Positions 48,801 through 62,618 of a stretch of 64,000 bases of DNA are shown here, piece after piece; position 1 is the stretch's first letter, and the number at the start of each line of letters is the position of its first letter. A model generated the notes under the pieces. That model was not told the origin of the DNA. It was given only the letters and a program-made list of their open reading frames with translations, and made no database searches. Both the position numbers and the translations under genes were made by a program. Origin of the DNA: Strongyloides papillosus (lineage: Eukaryota; Nematoda; Chromadorea; Rhabditida; Strongyloididae); contig SRSI01000079.1 of the NCBI GenBank assembly GCA_005656395.1, positions 434,001-498,000 on the forward strand. Reading direction: 5' to 3'.

Positions 48801-51800
48801 ATTTCTCCACCCTAATTTACCAAGATAAGAAGGCAAAAAAAGAACAAATAAAAATAAAATATTGTCTCAATCAACAATCAAAGAATTTTATAAAATATAC
48901 ATCCTTATAAATATAAATTGTTATTCAACTTTTACTATTCAATTTATATTATGTATCTCAAGCACAGACACACACACATATATATATTTAATGATTCTCA
49001 AGATATTTTACTTCACAACACATTAGAATGTACCAAAAAATGTATATATTCATTTAAATGAGGAAGTAAAAAATCATTGACAAAATACTTTACATTTTTT
49101 ATACATCAAAAAAAATTTCTTAATAATCCTTATCATTTCACAAAAAAAACACACACATACCATCGTCCTTTCCCCCTCTCCATTTAATACGTTTAATATT
49201 TCAATCTAACATTGTTTTAAAATCTCGTTTTTTCACTATAAGATGTTTCGAAATATAATAACAATATACATATTTATTATTTATACATTACTAAATAAAT
49301 AGTTTATTTATTAATATAAAAAAAATCTCCATTTTTTCTTATTTTTATTACTCCGATCATGAGTAGTTTATACTGTATGTGTTTATTTTTATGATAAAAG
49401 CTATTATAGTGGAGTTGTAAATTATGTATATTTTAATCATGATCATCATTTTAAGGAGCGCATTATTGTTTTAATCACTTTTGATTTTAATTAAGTTTAT
49501 TTGTGAATAAGGTATTTTATGGGGTTATCATTTTAATGATCGGTTTTTAATTGTTTTATGGAAATTTTCTTTTTTTTGCATCTTTAATCTTTATTATTCA
49601 TTTTTGATAAGTAATTTAACCAAGACAATATTAAAAGAATTTTTAAAGGCGATTTTTATTTTTATTAGTAAGCGAGAACACTTCATCACAACAGTAAATG
49701 GAATATATACAAATCTTTTAGAGAAAGGGTCAAAAATTAGGTCTCAAAGTGATAAGGGACACATAGACACCAAATACTTCTGTTTATAACTAAACTACAA
49801 ATTACTCTTAATTGATAAGGTCAGTTTTTTCCTTTATTCCCCAATACAATCCTTGAGTGTACATGTATTTAAAAAAACATTATTTGCTTTGATATATAGA
49901 TTAACCTTATCAAATTAAAATACCATTAAAGCACATTTTTTTTATCTCTCCTTTTGAAATATTTATTGTTTTTTGATAGGTAAAGCATATCATATTATAA
50001 CATATATTTTAAACCTCTATACTAGTTTTTTTTTGTTTATAGTTGCTTTGTCTCGCAGTAACAATATCATTTAACAGTATTAAAAAGTTTAACAAACTTT
50101 AAAAATCTCTACTTTTACTTTGTTAATTTTTATTTTAATAGTCATACTTTAAAATTATAATTTTTTTAGTTATTAAATGTTAAAAAAATGCCTTTTAAAA
50201 TGTATTTGTATACTCTCTCTATCTGTGTATTCTCTCCTTTTCCAAGAACATTCTCCATCTTCTTTTTTTTACCTCTACTCTCTATTAAATTTCCTAACCC
50301 CATTTAAAATTATAACATCATATTTATCATCCCCTAATCATAAATATACAAAATATAAACTTTATTACAATAAAAGTTATCATTTAAATTATTATATACT
50401 TTCTAAAATAAAAGTAATACATATTTTGTGATTAGATTTAGAAAATTATAAATTTTTCTCATAAAATAAAAATAAATACCATCACCTATATTATCCCGTT
50501 TCCCGTTATATAATATGTAGCTTCATTCATTTTTTAAATATTCTTATAATAATATAATTTGAATATATTTTTATACATTCACAAGGAAGTTTAAAAGATA
50601 AACTCATTTTTAATGGTATTTATATTATTTCTACAGGAAATAAGAATGATCCCACTCCCCGATTTTTCTTTTCCCCCAATCTATTCTAGATTATATTAAT
50701 TTTCCAACCATTCCCTCCCATTCACCCTTAACTTCTTCATCATACATTTTCATAAGCATAAGAATAATTAATTTTTATTTTGGAATGCATATTTTCAAAA
50801 AAAAAGTCAGTTCCTAACTATCAAAAAGAATTTGATATATATATAATATTTATATAAAAATGTAACAAATTCAAAGGAGTGATAAAACAAAAATCACAAC
50901 ATATGAAGGTAAAAAAATTTTTAGAAGGAGGAGATTGGTAGCGCAAGATTATATAATTTTTACCAATAACGAGCCTCTAACTGTTGTATGTATAGACATA
51001 TATTAACAGTTGCCATGCATCTATTTCTATTTTTCTATATTTTATAATAATATTATATATATATACACCTTGATCATCATCATTATTATTATATATCGTT
51101 TTGTCGTGGTGTTGTGTCTTCGACAAGACTAATGACGATAAAACTTTGACGTCTCCTCTCGGTGATATTATTGTTATTTTATTGTTGGAAGTGTACCTGT
51201 TATGTTATTTTTCGCCTTTCCCACCTGAATATCCGGATATATCCAATGGAGGTGATGAGATTTTACCTCCTGTCTTTGATTAAATTTTATTTCACTTTTT
51301 TTATCGCTCACCATTGACCGAAGCTTTTTCTCTCTCTCTTGATCTTTTTTTTGTGAAAAAATAAATAAATAATAATATAAATATTTCCCTTTTATCATTT
51401 TCTCTTCTAAATACCTCAAGATAAATAAATAAATCTATCAAAATCCCCCTAAAAATCCAAATCCCTCACTACCACTGTCCAGTGCCAGGATTAGAAAAAG
51501 CAAAGTAAAAGTATTTCAATAATAACATAACATATATTGACAGACTCTGCGCTGATCTCATATAGGAGGTTCTAACTATATATCACTAAGAGTTTATCAT
51601 CAAATAAAATACAAAGGATCTCTTAAATTATACTGATATAACTTTGTTAATAAAGTGCGAGGTGCTCTTTAAAACTTTCATTCCACCATTTCAAGGAGTA
51701 TGTCTCAATTTTAAATTTTTGTTTGGATGGCATTTTATTGTTAAAGTGTATCTTTTACCTGTATACTTATATATATATTTATATTTTATATTTACGTTAT

Positions 51801-51875
51801 TGATAACTTTTTTTACCTTTTGATATTTAATTTTTTTGTCTTTTTAGAGATTTTATATATATATTATATATATAA
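36898..51875. other. ~15-kb gene-poor AT-rich region
   Basis: No gene, tRNA or recognisable transposon was found on either strand. The sequence is a patchwork of A/T runs, TATA-type dinucleotide tracts and slightly GC-richer islands. One such island, near 45958-46010, contains gaaggagtctccttc, a 7-bp stem with one-base loop, next to a second small hairpin (gagaag...cttctc). Open frames up to about 97 codons occur, as expected by chance in a stretch this long, and show no domain. The region lies upstream of a transcription-factor-like gene. A ttttttgtctttttag acceptor-like string just before its ATG (ending near 51847) allows a 5' UTR exon somewhere in this region. Small exons or ncRNAs could be missed by eye. 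Confidence 0.5.
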
Positions 51876-54751
51876 ATGATTCCAATAAGAATCGCGGGTA
51901 CCCAACCTCCACAAGGATTTAATTATACGAATATTTTTGATTCACCACCAACTCTTCAGAATATTTCAACGAATATAAATCCTAATAAAAGAAGACTATC
52001 GAATCATGATGAGGATGGTTACGAGGAAAATCGGGTTACAAAAACAAGGAAACTAAAGATATACTCGCTGGAGAATAAACTAGACATCATTGATTATGCC
52101 AAAGTTATAGGTAATCGTGCTGCAGGTCGAGAATTTAATGTTGCTGAGAGTAGTATTAGGGAATGGAGGAAGAATGAATCTAAAATTAAGTATGTTTTTT
52201 TCGATAATAATTTGTATTCCCACTCACTTAAACTTCCTTTATTATTATTTATTATTATTAATCAAATTGATTTTTGATTATTAAATATATTATTTTTTTA
52301 AGAGATAATTATAAGAAAGAATTACTCAAAAATAGTGAGTCTAATGAATTACTAAAGGCACGAGAGATTCTCAGTCAACAACTTGATACGCAATTGGTAA
52401 GTTCTTTTGATATTTTTAATTTTCTACCCTCTATATGTTTGTTAAACTTTAAAATATTTATAAAAATTATGTTTATCAATAGTCTGGGTTTGTAATTGAG
52501 AGTTGATTGAGGATTAAACCAATAAATCAGATAAATTATTACAATTTGCAACATTTTGTCCCCCTTTCACTTTATAGTCTTTTGAAAGTATTGTTTTGTG
52601 TTTAAGTTTAATTATCTTTAAGATTGATATCTTTTTACTTTTAGAAGTAAAGTACCAAGATATTTGTTATCCTTTACTAGGAAATTTTGATGTAGACTAA
52701 CATTTTTATCGTTCCCCCTCTCTGATGGAATATTAAATATTTTTCTAATCACATATAATAGTATACTTATATTGTGAAATTTAAAGTATATCATATAATA
52801 AAAACAATTCTTGTGATAATATAATATTACTTTTATCCATCATCTGCATATATATACACGTAAAAATAATAATATCTAACATTAAAACAAAAATCTTACA
52901 TCCTTTTGATGATGGTGAAGCGCAACTTTTTAAATTTTTATCACAAAAACCACATCTATAACAAATCATTCACAGGACAGCTGTTTAAAAAGTGGAAAAT
53001 AAAGTTTTATCTTATTTTAAAAATATTTTGATGTATGATGATAATGATAATAGAGGAGGGGGATTGATATTGAGAGATATCTTTATTTTTAATGCGCGGC
53101 TGGTAGTAATAGTTGTAAAGGAGTATAAAAAATATTAATAGGATAGATTGATGGATTAAGATATGCCATTGTGGTAGGAATGATAATTAATATTTTTATT
53201 TTTGATCAAAGACTTTTTTATGTTAAAAATAGATATTAACCAGAAAATGATTGATAAAGAATTAGAATTAATTATATTTTTAATATAGTTAAAAGAGGGT
53301 AATAAATCTTAATGTTAACTATGCTATTGATAAATGATATTGAAAAGGAAAACTTTGTAATTAATGTTTATTTATAGATTGATTTTATCAACGCAAAAAA
53401 CGGTAAAGTGACATGGTATGATATAAAATATAAGGCTGAGGAGCTGGAATGCCAATATAAATGTGTTACACAAGTTGATATAACCAAAACACCCATAAAC
53501 ATGGGCTGGGTATCAAGATTCATGAAGAGAGTTACAACAAAAATCCCCCATGTACCACCACCATCAAATAGCAATCATAATCTTGTACACAATAATCAAA
53601 ATAATAATAATATCCAAAATGGTAATGTATCTCAAGATATTAATAATGGCAACCAAATTCTTCCATCAAGTATTCTACAACTCTTAAATATCCACCAGCA
53701 AAGAGTACCACCAACAACGAATAATAATAATAATATCCAAAATTCACAACCATTCATACTTGATCAAAACGTCATAGCAACATTGGTACATCAATTTAAT
53801 CTCCAAAAACAACAACAACAACAGCAACAAAATTGTATTCTTAATGCATTATTGGCATCTCAACAGACAACTCCTAATAAACTTTCAATAAATTATTCAC
53901 CATCATCTATATTTACATTAAATAACAATACCACAACTCCTGCTACTACTTCTACTTCATCTATCACAACCTCAACACCACCCACCACCACACCGATGGG
54001 GAATAGCAATAATAATAATAATGGAATTGGAAACCAAGTGAATCCATTACATCTTCAATCATTATTACAGGTAGAAAATCTTAATATCCTCCAATTGATT
54101 AGTAATCTCACAAATGGGAAAGTTGGTAATTTTCCGTATTTAGGGGTATCATCAACAACAAATGATACCACCTCTTCATCATCATCCTCCTCGGCAACGA
54201 CACCATCCATTGTTGGAAGTAATAATATTATATCATCGTCAACTCCGAGCCCTTATGATAGTCCTAGTATAAAACATCCATTAAATAGTAATAATAATAA
54301 TAATATTTTGAAAAATTTTTTATCACAGGGGAGGGATATAAGTGATATTCAGAGGATGATTTTGAATACTAATGTTATGATATCAGGAACAAATAATGGT
54401 AGTAGTAATAATAATCTTGATAGTAGCAATGATATGATATGTACAAAGAAGTCAATGTTACAAAATAGTAAGAGAAAAGGATACCCTCCGAAGAAGACAT
54501 CATCATCTTCATCTAACTCCTCATCGAAGAATGGTTGTAAGAGGAATGAGAAACTGTTTGATAAACAGGAACATGAGGAGATGATAAAACAAAGTGATAC
54601 AGAGGATAGTTTGGGTGGTTGTGATAGTAGTGGTAAGACTTCTGATCTTGATTCTGTTGGTAGTGAGAATAGGAAGATGGAGGTTGATGGTATGGATAGT
54701 AATAGTATAGAGAATGGAAATAATGATAGTAATAATTGTAGTAATCCATAG
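51876..54751 (+). CDS. CENP-B/psq-type HTH DNA-binding protein with Asn/Gln/Ser-rich tail
   Basis: Three exons, 51876-52189, 52303-52396 and 53378-54751 (introns of 113 and 981 bp, GT-AG), encode 593 aa. Residues about 60-105 (YSLENKLDIIDYAKVIGN, RAAGREFNVAESSIREW) form a psq/Brinker-like helix-turn-helix. Residues about 135-175 (VTWYDIKYKAEELE, MGWVSRFMKR) match the second, CENP-B-type HTH found in pogo/Tigger transposases. No DDE nuclease follows. The remainder is low complexity: Asn runs, a seven-Gln run, Ser runs, Thr/Pro patches, a basic KRKGYPPKK stretch that could be a nuclear signal, and an acidic Asn/Ser-rich end. This suggests a transposase-derived or related transcription factor. 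The splice joins were chosen because they keep both HTH units in frame. The target is unknown. Confidence 0.75.
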
Positions 54752-56401
54752 GCTAGTGAAGATTTTTATCATAGATTTAATGAATATTTTTATGTGGATT
54801 CTTTTTTTTCATTCAACTTAATTAAGAAATATTTTTGTTTTGTATATTTATACATTTATGAAGATGAAACTTTTGTGTGTGGTTTTTTTATGGGATGAAG
54901 AGAGAATATGGATGTGGGTTGATGAAATTTGATAACGTTCTCTCTTGTTTTGATTATTTGAAACTTTTAAAGAAATTAATGACGGTAAAAACATTGAAAT
55001 CGGATAAATCTCAACGACAATCATTCAAAAAAAGTGGTTAGATAAACAACAATACACTAATTATCTATATCTCTGTCCGTGTGTTTCTGTTTATTTTTAT
55101 CTCTATATCTGTATCTCCATCTCATACCATATGAATTATCACCATACAATGTTTACGTCTGTGTATGACCAAAAAAAAGTCAGTCTATCTATCTGTCTCC
55201 TATTAATAATACATACGTAGATAATTTTGCCTTATAATTGCCAAAAAAAAGAACTATACAATCTTTTCAAATAGTTTTAGTGAAATAAAAAAATGATAAG
55301 TCTTTTTTTATTTTAATCATAGCTCAAAATATATATAATATATTTATATTTTTTACCATATTATTATTATGTGTGATTTTTAAATGTAATAAGAAAACTT
55401 TTTAGTGTGCCTTCATTTATTATATGGTGATTTTTTTTGAGGTGTATGAATTTTATATATGTTTTAATGATAATAAAGATAAAAATGTTTATGATTTTAA
55501 TTGTAAATTGATTTTATTAGTGATTTGGAAATAAATTGTGCAATATATAAATGAATATAATATGTTCTTATCAATCATAAATCAGAATAAAAACTCTCAA
55601 TTAATGGTAAAAAATGTTTACATATTCTTTTTTTTAACTTTTAAAAATATTATAAAATAAAGAAGGGCAGTGGAAGTTTGAGGTACTTGAATAAAAAGAC
55701 AAAGGTATTTAAACAACTTAATAAATCGTTCAATGACAATGTCTTTAACTTTTTTATACTGACCTTTGGGAATATAAATCTTATCACAATGAAATATGTT
55801 ACTTCACTCACAATTGTTGTAAAGAACATTTCAAACAATCAAAATATTTAGATATACATAAAAATATATAATAAAAATGTTGCTTTAAACGAGAAATTTT
55901 AATTTTTAACATCTTAAACATTTGATTAACTATTTAAAAAATTTATCTTCCCATTCTTTTTTATCATACCTTCACCTATACAGGTAGATATTTAGAGTGA
56001 TATAAATATATATAATACACAAACATACACACCTGTCTATGTAATTTTTAAAGATATATATTATTATCTCTCAAGATTATAATAAATATATTAATTTTAA
56101 AATCAAAATATAATTTTAAAGTTTATTTCAAGGTGATATATAGATATTTTAATCATTGATGGTAACCTATTATTTGTATTAAATTAAACCTATAGCCGTT
56201 ATAATCTTTTAACATATTATCGAGTTATTAAAACTTCTGGAAATTTTTATTATTATTGTTTGTTGTAATGGAAAATTGATATATAAATGTTTAACTTTTA
56301 AGTGATTTTTAATTTAACTTCTGGGATCAACATTCCCCCCTCCCCTTTACTACGGGAACATATTCACATTTTATTAGAAAATAATTTTAGATGTTTTTGA
56401 A
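54752..56401. other. Intergenic
   Basis: AT-rich spacer with the 3' UTR of the HTH gene at its left. No gene or notable structure was seen. Confidence 0.5.
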
Positions 56402-58327
56402 ATGTTACCCAAACTATTAATATTATTTTTCTTTATTTTACATCTCTCACCATCGATATCACCATCTGAAGATGAGATACTACCTAATGATGATAGCATT
56501 GAGAGAGAGGATATACAAATTATTGATAATGGTACATTAACATCTGGTGTATTTTTGAGGATATCACAAAATGGTATCAATTACATGACATCACTCGCAG
56601 AGGAGGGCATTCCTAAGATTTTTGACAATCTTGCGTTGCCTAATGTTGATACTGATAATGCCAAGATAACTGATTTGTTTATTATCAATTTTGATAAGCC
56701 GAAAATCGTAACTAAATTTAAGAATCAATTTGGTAAGTTTTTTTTTAATAAGTTGTTTAGTGTATACTTCAACAATTAATCATCTTTAGTTGTTATATAT
56801 TAATATGACATTAAATTACACAATTAACTGAAGAGGATGATGTATAACGTGATTGTACACTTGAAAAAATTAAAGATTTTTAACTAATAATTGTTTATGT
56901 AATAATTTTTTATTTTGTCTATAGGTATTGGAGCTGAATTAGAAATACCCTTAGTATCAATACATGGAGACATAGTAGTTGATGTATTCATTGTCTCATA
57001 CCAAGGATCTTTTAAACTAGATCTCAAGAACATCGAAATATTAATGGATGTCAAGATAAGTAGAGAATTCAACGACAATGAAACAAAGATAAACGTAACA
57101 AGATGTGAGATAACTAAAAATTTCGCTAGCATTACCTTCTTCGGCCAGGATACAACAAATTTACTAGCCTTCAAAGATATTATTATAAAAACTGTTGAAG
57201 AAAAAGTCACCAACACAGTATGTAGTTTACCATACATGGTGAAAGGATTCCTGGACGAACAAAGTACTAATGCAACGATTAAAAGAGAACCATCAATAGA
57301 CGAGAATGTTGTTGATGATGAGGAATCTTTCCATGAATCATTGTGTGGTAATGATGATTTCATAGAGGAAGAAAAAGGAATGGTTAATGATAGTGTTGAT
57401 TATGATAACAAAACAAATCCATTTAATCCCTCCGATTGGGGCGTTGATATTTCTATGAGGTATCCACCAACATTCTCCAAAAAAGACGTAATCTTCGGTA
57501 TCGATGGAGGTATCTTATATCTAGGTGAAAGTGCAAGTAACGTCTCCAGACCCCAACAATTAAATATATCAATCCCTAAAGACCAAATGATCAGTTTCAT
57601 CATAACCGATTACGTACCCAACACATTCTTTGAACACATCCACAACAATGGATTCCTTGTCTTTGAAGATTACATAACAGCCCGCAACGCACCTAAATTT
57701 ATGAGAAAAATGCTCGAAGCCTTCTGCAAAACCTGTAAACTTGTTTTGTCGGCAAATCTAACAGAGTAAGTTGTTCCTACACCATTACACAATTAATTAA
57801 ATTAATTAAGGAAACCAGAATTGAAAGTAACAAAACGCGGCATCCTATTGAAGTTATCCGGTAAATTTGGAGTTTATTATAGTAAGAATGACGAGAGGAG
57901 TGACATATTGTCGTCGGATATTGCCTTTGAAACAACGCTTCGTCCACATATTAGGCATTCCAGAATATTTGGTGATGTGTCATTAACAGCTGTTGAGGTT
58001 AATATAAATAGTATCGGTGTTAATGGAATGTTGGCTAATGGTATTAAGAAGGTCCTTAACTTTATTATACCTAAAACAATCTGGTCAACTGTTAAGAAGA
58101 GATTAAGATTCGCCATTAATAGGAGGGGAATTAAGTTACCTGTTATTTGTGGTGTTGAATTGGAGAAGTTGCACGTTGACTATCAGGATCATACTACGAT
58201 TATCAGTTCAGATATCTCGTTTGACTTGCCGCATTTCTTGAGGGCTTTCAAAAGGTATATGAATAATAGAGTCCAGAGGAAGATTAAGAGGAACCAGAAA
58301 TTTGATGATATTGTGAGATATAATTAA
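56402..58327 (+). CDS. BPI/LBP/CETP family lipid-binding protein
   Basis: Exons 56402-56732, 56925-57765 and 57811-58327 (introns of 192 and 45 bp) encode 562 aa. A signal peptide (MLPKLLILFFFILHLSPSIS) is followed by an acidic linker. The N-terminal barrel shows GVFLRISQNGINYM and IPLVSIHGDIVVDVF, plus two cysteines (VTRCEITKN and NTVCSLPYM) placed like the conserved BPI disulfide. A long acidic insert (residues about 240-280) separates it from a second barrel with FGIDGGILYLGE and FFEHIHNNGFLVF. The family binds lipids or lipopolysaccharide outside the cell. C. elegans NRF-5, involved in lipid transport and apoptotic-cell clearance, is a known nematode member, but orthology was not tested. 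A slightly basic C-terminal end (RKIKRNQKFDD) follows. Exon joins preserve frame throughout. Confidence 0.8.
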
Positions 58328-61300
58328 TTTGTATAATGAACATACTAATAATAAAATTTAATAATTAATATGTTAATTTGTTTACACTAGGGAAATTTTA
58401 GTACGAGAATTAATGATAAAAATTGTAGTCAAAATGTCATTTTTATTCTTACAAGGCACACAATTTCCATATAGGAGCTCTTCAAGATGGCTTTTTAAGG
58501 TTGTCCCATAGTGAGGTATATACGCATTGCTTTCAAAAAAGAAGGGAAATTTGAATCCCTGTTCTGGTGGAAATTCACTCACAAGTTAAACATTTGAGGC
58601 ACTTGATGGAAAATTTAAATCATCAGTACATAATGTAAGTTTTTTTTATTTTTGAAATTGAAGATTAAATGAAGATAAACATTCTAATGTCTCCGGTGAC
58701 AAGGTATTTTTATTTGAGAAATGTGCATAAACATTTTACCATGAGACAAATTTAGATAGCTACCTCTAGGTACTCTCATATGGAAAAAATAAATTGCATT
58801 TTAAGAGGCAATTGGTGGCGCCTCATGTATATATCTTTTGTTGTGAGTAAATTTGGTAATAAAGAATAATTCAGATGCCGTTTAGAAGCTGATAATGCAA
58901 CTAGTCCAAAGTTGGGATGAAAACAATTATACACTTATATCATTATCGCAATTAACCATCCACTTCACTCATTATTAACACATTCTTCAAACTATTCACG
59001 TCAATCAAAGTATCCGATTCTGTCAAAGGGCCTCTTGAGATAATAACATAACAGTTTAAGGGTAATTTTAAAGATTTTAAACTCAAGAACATCAAAGGAA
59101 GGCTTTTTTAAAGTATAATTTTAAGTAAAAAAAATCTTTCTAAGATTACTTTAGAATCATTGTAAGGAATCAAATTTGATAATTAGAGGCGGAATGATAA
59201 AAGTTACTCGGGAAGTGGTTTTTTACATCAAAAGAAGTTGGTAATAAGGTTAGTTATATTTTAATGGTTTTCTGGACATCTTTTTTATCTTTATAAAGTA
59301 TCATGGAAATTTGATTAGCCGTTGCATTTAATTCACATTAGTGACATTTTAGTTAGAGTACACCGGGAAGAGAATATAGCTTTATCTTTTTTTTATGACA
59401 CGGTGCATGTTTAAGAGATTTGTAACAGTTTATAGAGAAGATAATTGTAATAGATAAGGTTAAGACAATATTCTTAGCAATAATGATGATATTTAAAATC
59501 AATTTTGATGAAGATTCTTTAGTCGTTATTAATTCTATGGCGTAATTGGTTTTTTTTTGTGATAATAGGTAATTAATATTACCACCATTGTTATTTTAAT
59601 TTCTCTGCCGATTGATCTATTTTTAATCTCTATTAGTTTAAGTTTGTATTATTGTACCTGGAATATGATTATTTTTCCATAATCTTCATAAATAATCATC
59701 GAGCTTGTAAAGCATTGTAAAGTACTCAAGATTGTCATTTGTAACATTCTGGTAGGAATTCATTTGTTTATTTAATATATAGAACGATCCTATTTTTCAA
59801 TAATAATAACTTCATATAACTCCAAATGACTAAATAATTATGAACCTTTAATTTGAGAGTAATTAAACAAAAAATAATAGAAAAAGTTTTTTGATCAAAC
59901 ATGAAACACGCATAATGTTTAACAAGCATTTTTAACCCAATAAATTTTGTTTATAGTGATGTAATAACTTTTTAAATAATGCATAAAAGTTTTGTATAGT
60001 GCAGTATATTTACGTACACTAAATTTTGGTTTTTAAATAAAGATCTAAACATTTATTTTTCCATAATATCTATAGATAATTTATTTATTTTTATTCCCCT
60101 ATCTTGAACTTTCTTTTATTTATATTTCTCCAATCACTAAAAATTATTAAATGACATAACTTTAGATTTTTCCCATTTCTCGTTGGAACAATTTTTATTT
60201 GAAGTATATATTACTTGGAAAATAAACAAATGAATATATAATTATTAGTGTGTCTATTGAATTTTGTAAATAGTTTTTTTTATTTAACATTTCATTACCA
60301 TGAAATTATACATTTATTATCACTCATCAATTAATATGCCATTAATTTAAAATAAAACAAAAATTAACTTTTATTTAATCCACTCTACTTGATATATAAT
60401 ATAAATAAACGAATATATTAATTTTTTATGCGATAACCAATATTTGTGGAAGTAATAAAAAATTGTTTTCGCCATTTTAACTTTGTATAGTGCAATGAAT
60501 TTCATTATCTAAACGCTAATGATTACGCGCTACTTAAAAGATATCTCCTGCGATCTCTTAGAAAGGTGGACACACCAAAATCAAAGTTTAAATTTTCCTC
60601 CTTGGGAGAACAAACAATTGCACATAAATTTTTTTTTGTTGTTGGAGATATATGTGAGCAGAATTAATGATAGTGCATTGGTGTATATTTAATTTGTTAT
60701 GCCATAAAGTTTCTAGTGTAGGAATTACATGGAGTTTGTTGAGGTACCTTATGTGAGAATTATAGATCAAAGCGCATTTCTTGACACTATTTTGGATACC
60801 TAAGTCCATTAGTGATATTTTAAACAAAGAAATAAAGAGGTTTCTCATTGTACTTTGAACCTTGTAATGATCTTACTAGCTAAAAGATAATTCTATTAGT
60901 AACAAAACATACGTATATATTGTCTTTTAGGTGAAATGTCAATCATTATGTCTACTTTTTAATCATAAAAAGATTTGCTCGTGAATTGACCCTAAATACA
61001 ATGTGTCTAGCAGTTGTATTTTTAATAACATCTGTGTTGTGAAAATACTCGTGTAAGTAACTTTCTAGAAACCCACCGATTGTTTTATACGTATGTTTTC
61101 TGTCTATCCCCATGATATATTTCGTGATAACCGACAAGGAAGTTTTTTAAGATCAAAATTAATTGTGATATCTAAATATTGTAGGCACCTTTTTACGTGA
61201 GTGTTTAGTTTCCTACTTATTCTCATCTAGCTAACTTTCCCTCTGTCTTTTTTGTTATCACTAAAAAATTCTTTAAGGGAATCATCTCAGGTTTTATAAT

Positions 61301-61329
61301 AAAGTATTTTCATACTCCTAGAAATAAAT
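58328..61329. other. Intergenic with weak minus-strand coding traces
   Basis: No intact gene. On the minus strand, scattered frames look more protein-like than the background. Examples are YIPHYGTTLKSHLEELLYGN near 58500, MRVPRGSYLNLSHGKMFMHI near 58750, PLMFLSLKSLKLPLNCYVII near 59075, VIPTLETLWHNKLN near 60710, and TIGGFLESYLHEYFHN near 61060. Stops and frame changes lie between them and no family is recognised. They may be relics of one or more old genes. Confidence 0.3.
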
Positions 61330-62618
61330 ATGAGTTCAAGAAAAAAAGCTAAAGTTTCTAGTGAGGATGATAGTACAGATGATGAATATGTTGTTGAAGA
61401 TATTCTTGGAAGGAAAGTTAAACGTGGAAAAACTTATTATAAAATTAAATGGGAAGGTTATCCTATCAGCAAATGTACCTGGGAACCCCGACATCACCTT
61501 GTAAGTTTCATTAAAACTAACCCAAATTTCATGCTTTAACTTTTTTCTATACTCCAGAGCAAGTCATTAATTAAAAGATACGAGAAAAGTATCTCAAATG
61601 GAACACCCTTCTCGGAGACTCACTCGGGTGATAGTGATTCTGATGAGGGCAAAAACTCCAAAACCCCATCTCTCGAACCAAAGATCGAAAAGATTCTGGA
61701 GAAGATTGAAAAGAAAAATCAAATCAAGTATAAAGTTCAATACGATAATCAACGTACTAAATGGGTTGACTTAGAAGACATTAAAGACGAGTCAATCATA
61801 AATGATTTTGAAGATAAAATACTAAATTTCGGCAATTTTAACAGCAACAAAAAACGGCAAAGGAATTCCCCAGGATCTGGTAATGGTAATCAAAATGAGG
61901 TGAAGAAAAAAAACCTCGATTTTTCATTCTCCTTTGAATCCCAATTTACCCCAAAATCACCAAATAAAACGAGTACAAGTAACGAGACTGACCCAGAAAA
62001 AAGGAGATCTGGGAGTTATTATACACCAGATGAGAATAATATTATTGATGAGAATCCAATGATGAAGCCTAAATCTGCTAGGGCTATTAATTGTAGTTAT
62101 GGTTCGGAGGAGAATAGTATCGGGTTGGTTGAGAAAATTTTATGCCATCGAATCGCTAACTGGAAGAAGGAATATAAAGTTCGTTGGAAGGGATTTTCAC
62201 CTGAGCATGATTCCTGGCAGACAGCAGAAACTTTTATGGTGGGTAATTATTCTATATCACAAATTACTTTAAATTGATTACTTGTCTTTAGGATAAATGG
62301 ATAATTGATGAGTATGAAAACAGGCTTCCGAGATTGGATAGTTATCTTGAGATAAACGAAGGTCACAGAAGTGTCGTATCAAGTAGTGATGAGGAGGACA
62401 TTCTTCTTGTTAAGTTGATGAAAAAGGTAAAAAGAGGAAAAAAACGTAAAGAGAAGGATATCAACGGTATTCTTGGTGTTCATTTTGATAAGAATCAGGA
62501 AAAAGTGTATGTCGTACAGTTGAAGAGTAAAAAAGTCATTCTCATGTACGGGGAGGATATACCAGCAAAATTTAGAAATGAATGTTTCCGTGTTTCTTGT
62601 GGTAGAATCTTTGAATAG
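61330..62618 (+). CDS. Multi-chromodomain HP1-like protein
   Basis: Exons 61330-61500, 61558-62238 and 62292-62618 (introns of 57 and 53 bp, phase 0) encode 392 aa. Residues 19-70 are a canonical chromodomain: EYVVEDILGRKVKRGKTYY, KWEGY and TWEP, with the Tyr/Trp/Tyr positions that cage methyl-lysine in HP1. Residues about 96-140 (KIEKILEKIEKKNQIKYKV) look like a degenerate second one. Residues about 245-295 (GLVEKILCHRIANWKKEYKV, RWKGFSPEHDSW) form another chromodomain that lacks the first cage aromatic. Residues about 342-392 (NGILGVHFD, YVVQLKSKKVILMYGEDIP) resemble a chromoshadow domain. Acidic Ser/Glu patches and basic linkers join the domains. A chromatin reader in the nucleus is the likely role. 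Nematode CEC proteins usually have fewer chromodomains. Confidence 0.85.

Noticed and set aside
51101..51283. 60-codon plus-strand frame with Pro-rich end
   Set aside because: No ATG start, no domain, short; chance frame cannot be excluded.
54513..54772. Two minus-strand frames of about 80 codons rich in Tyr/His or Ile/Thr
   Set aside because: Complements of the Asn/Ser codon runs of the HTH protein gene.
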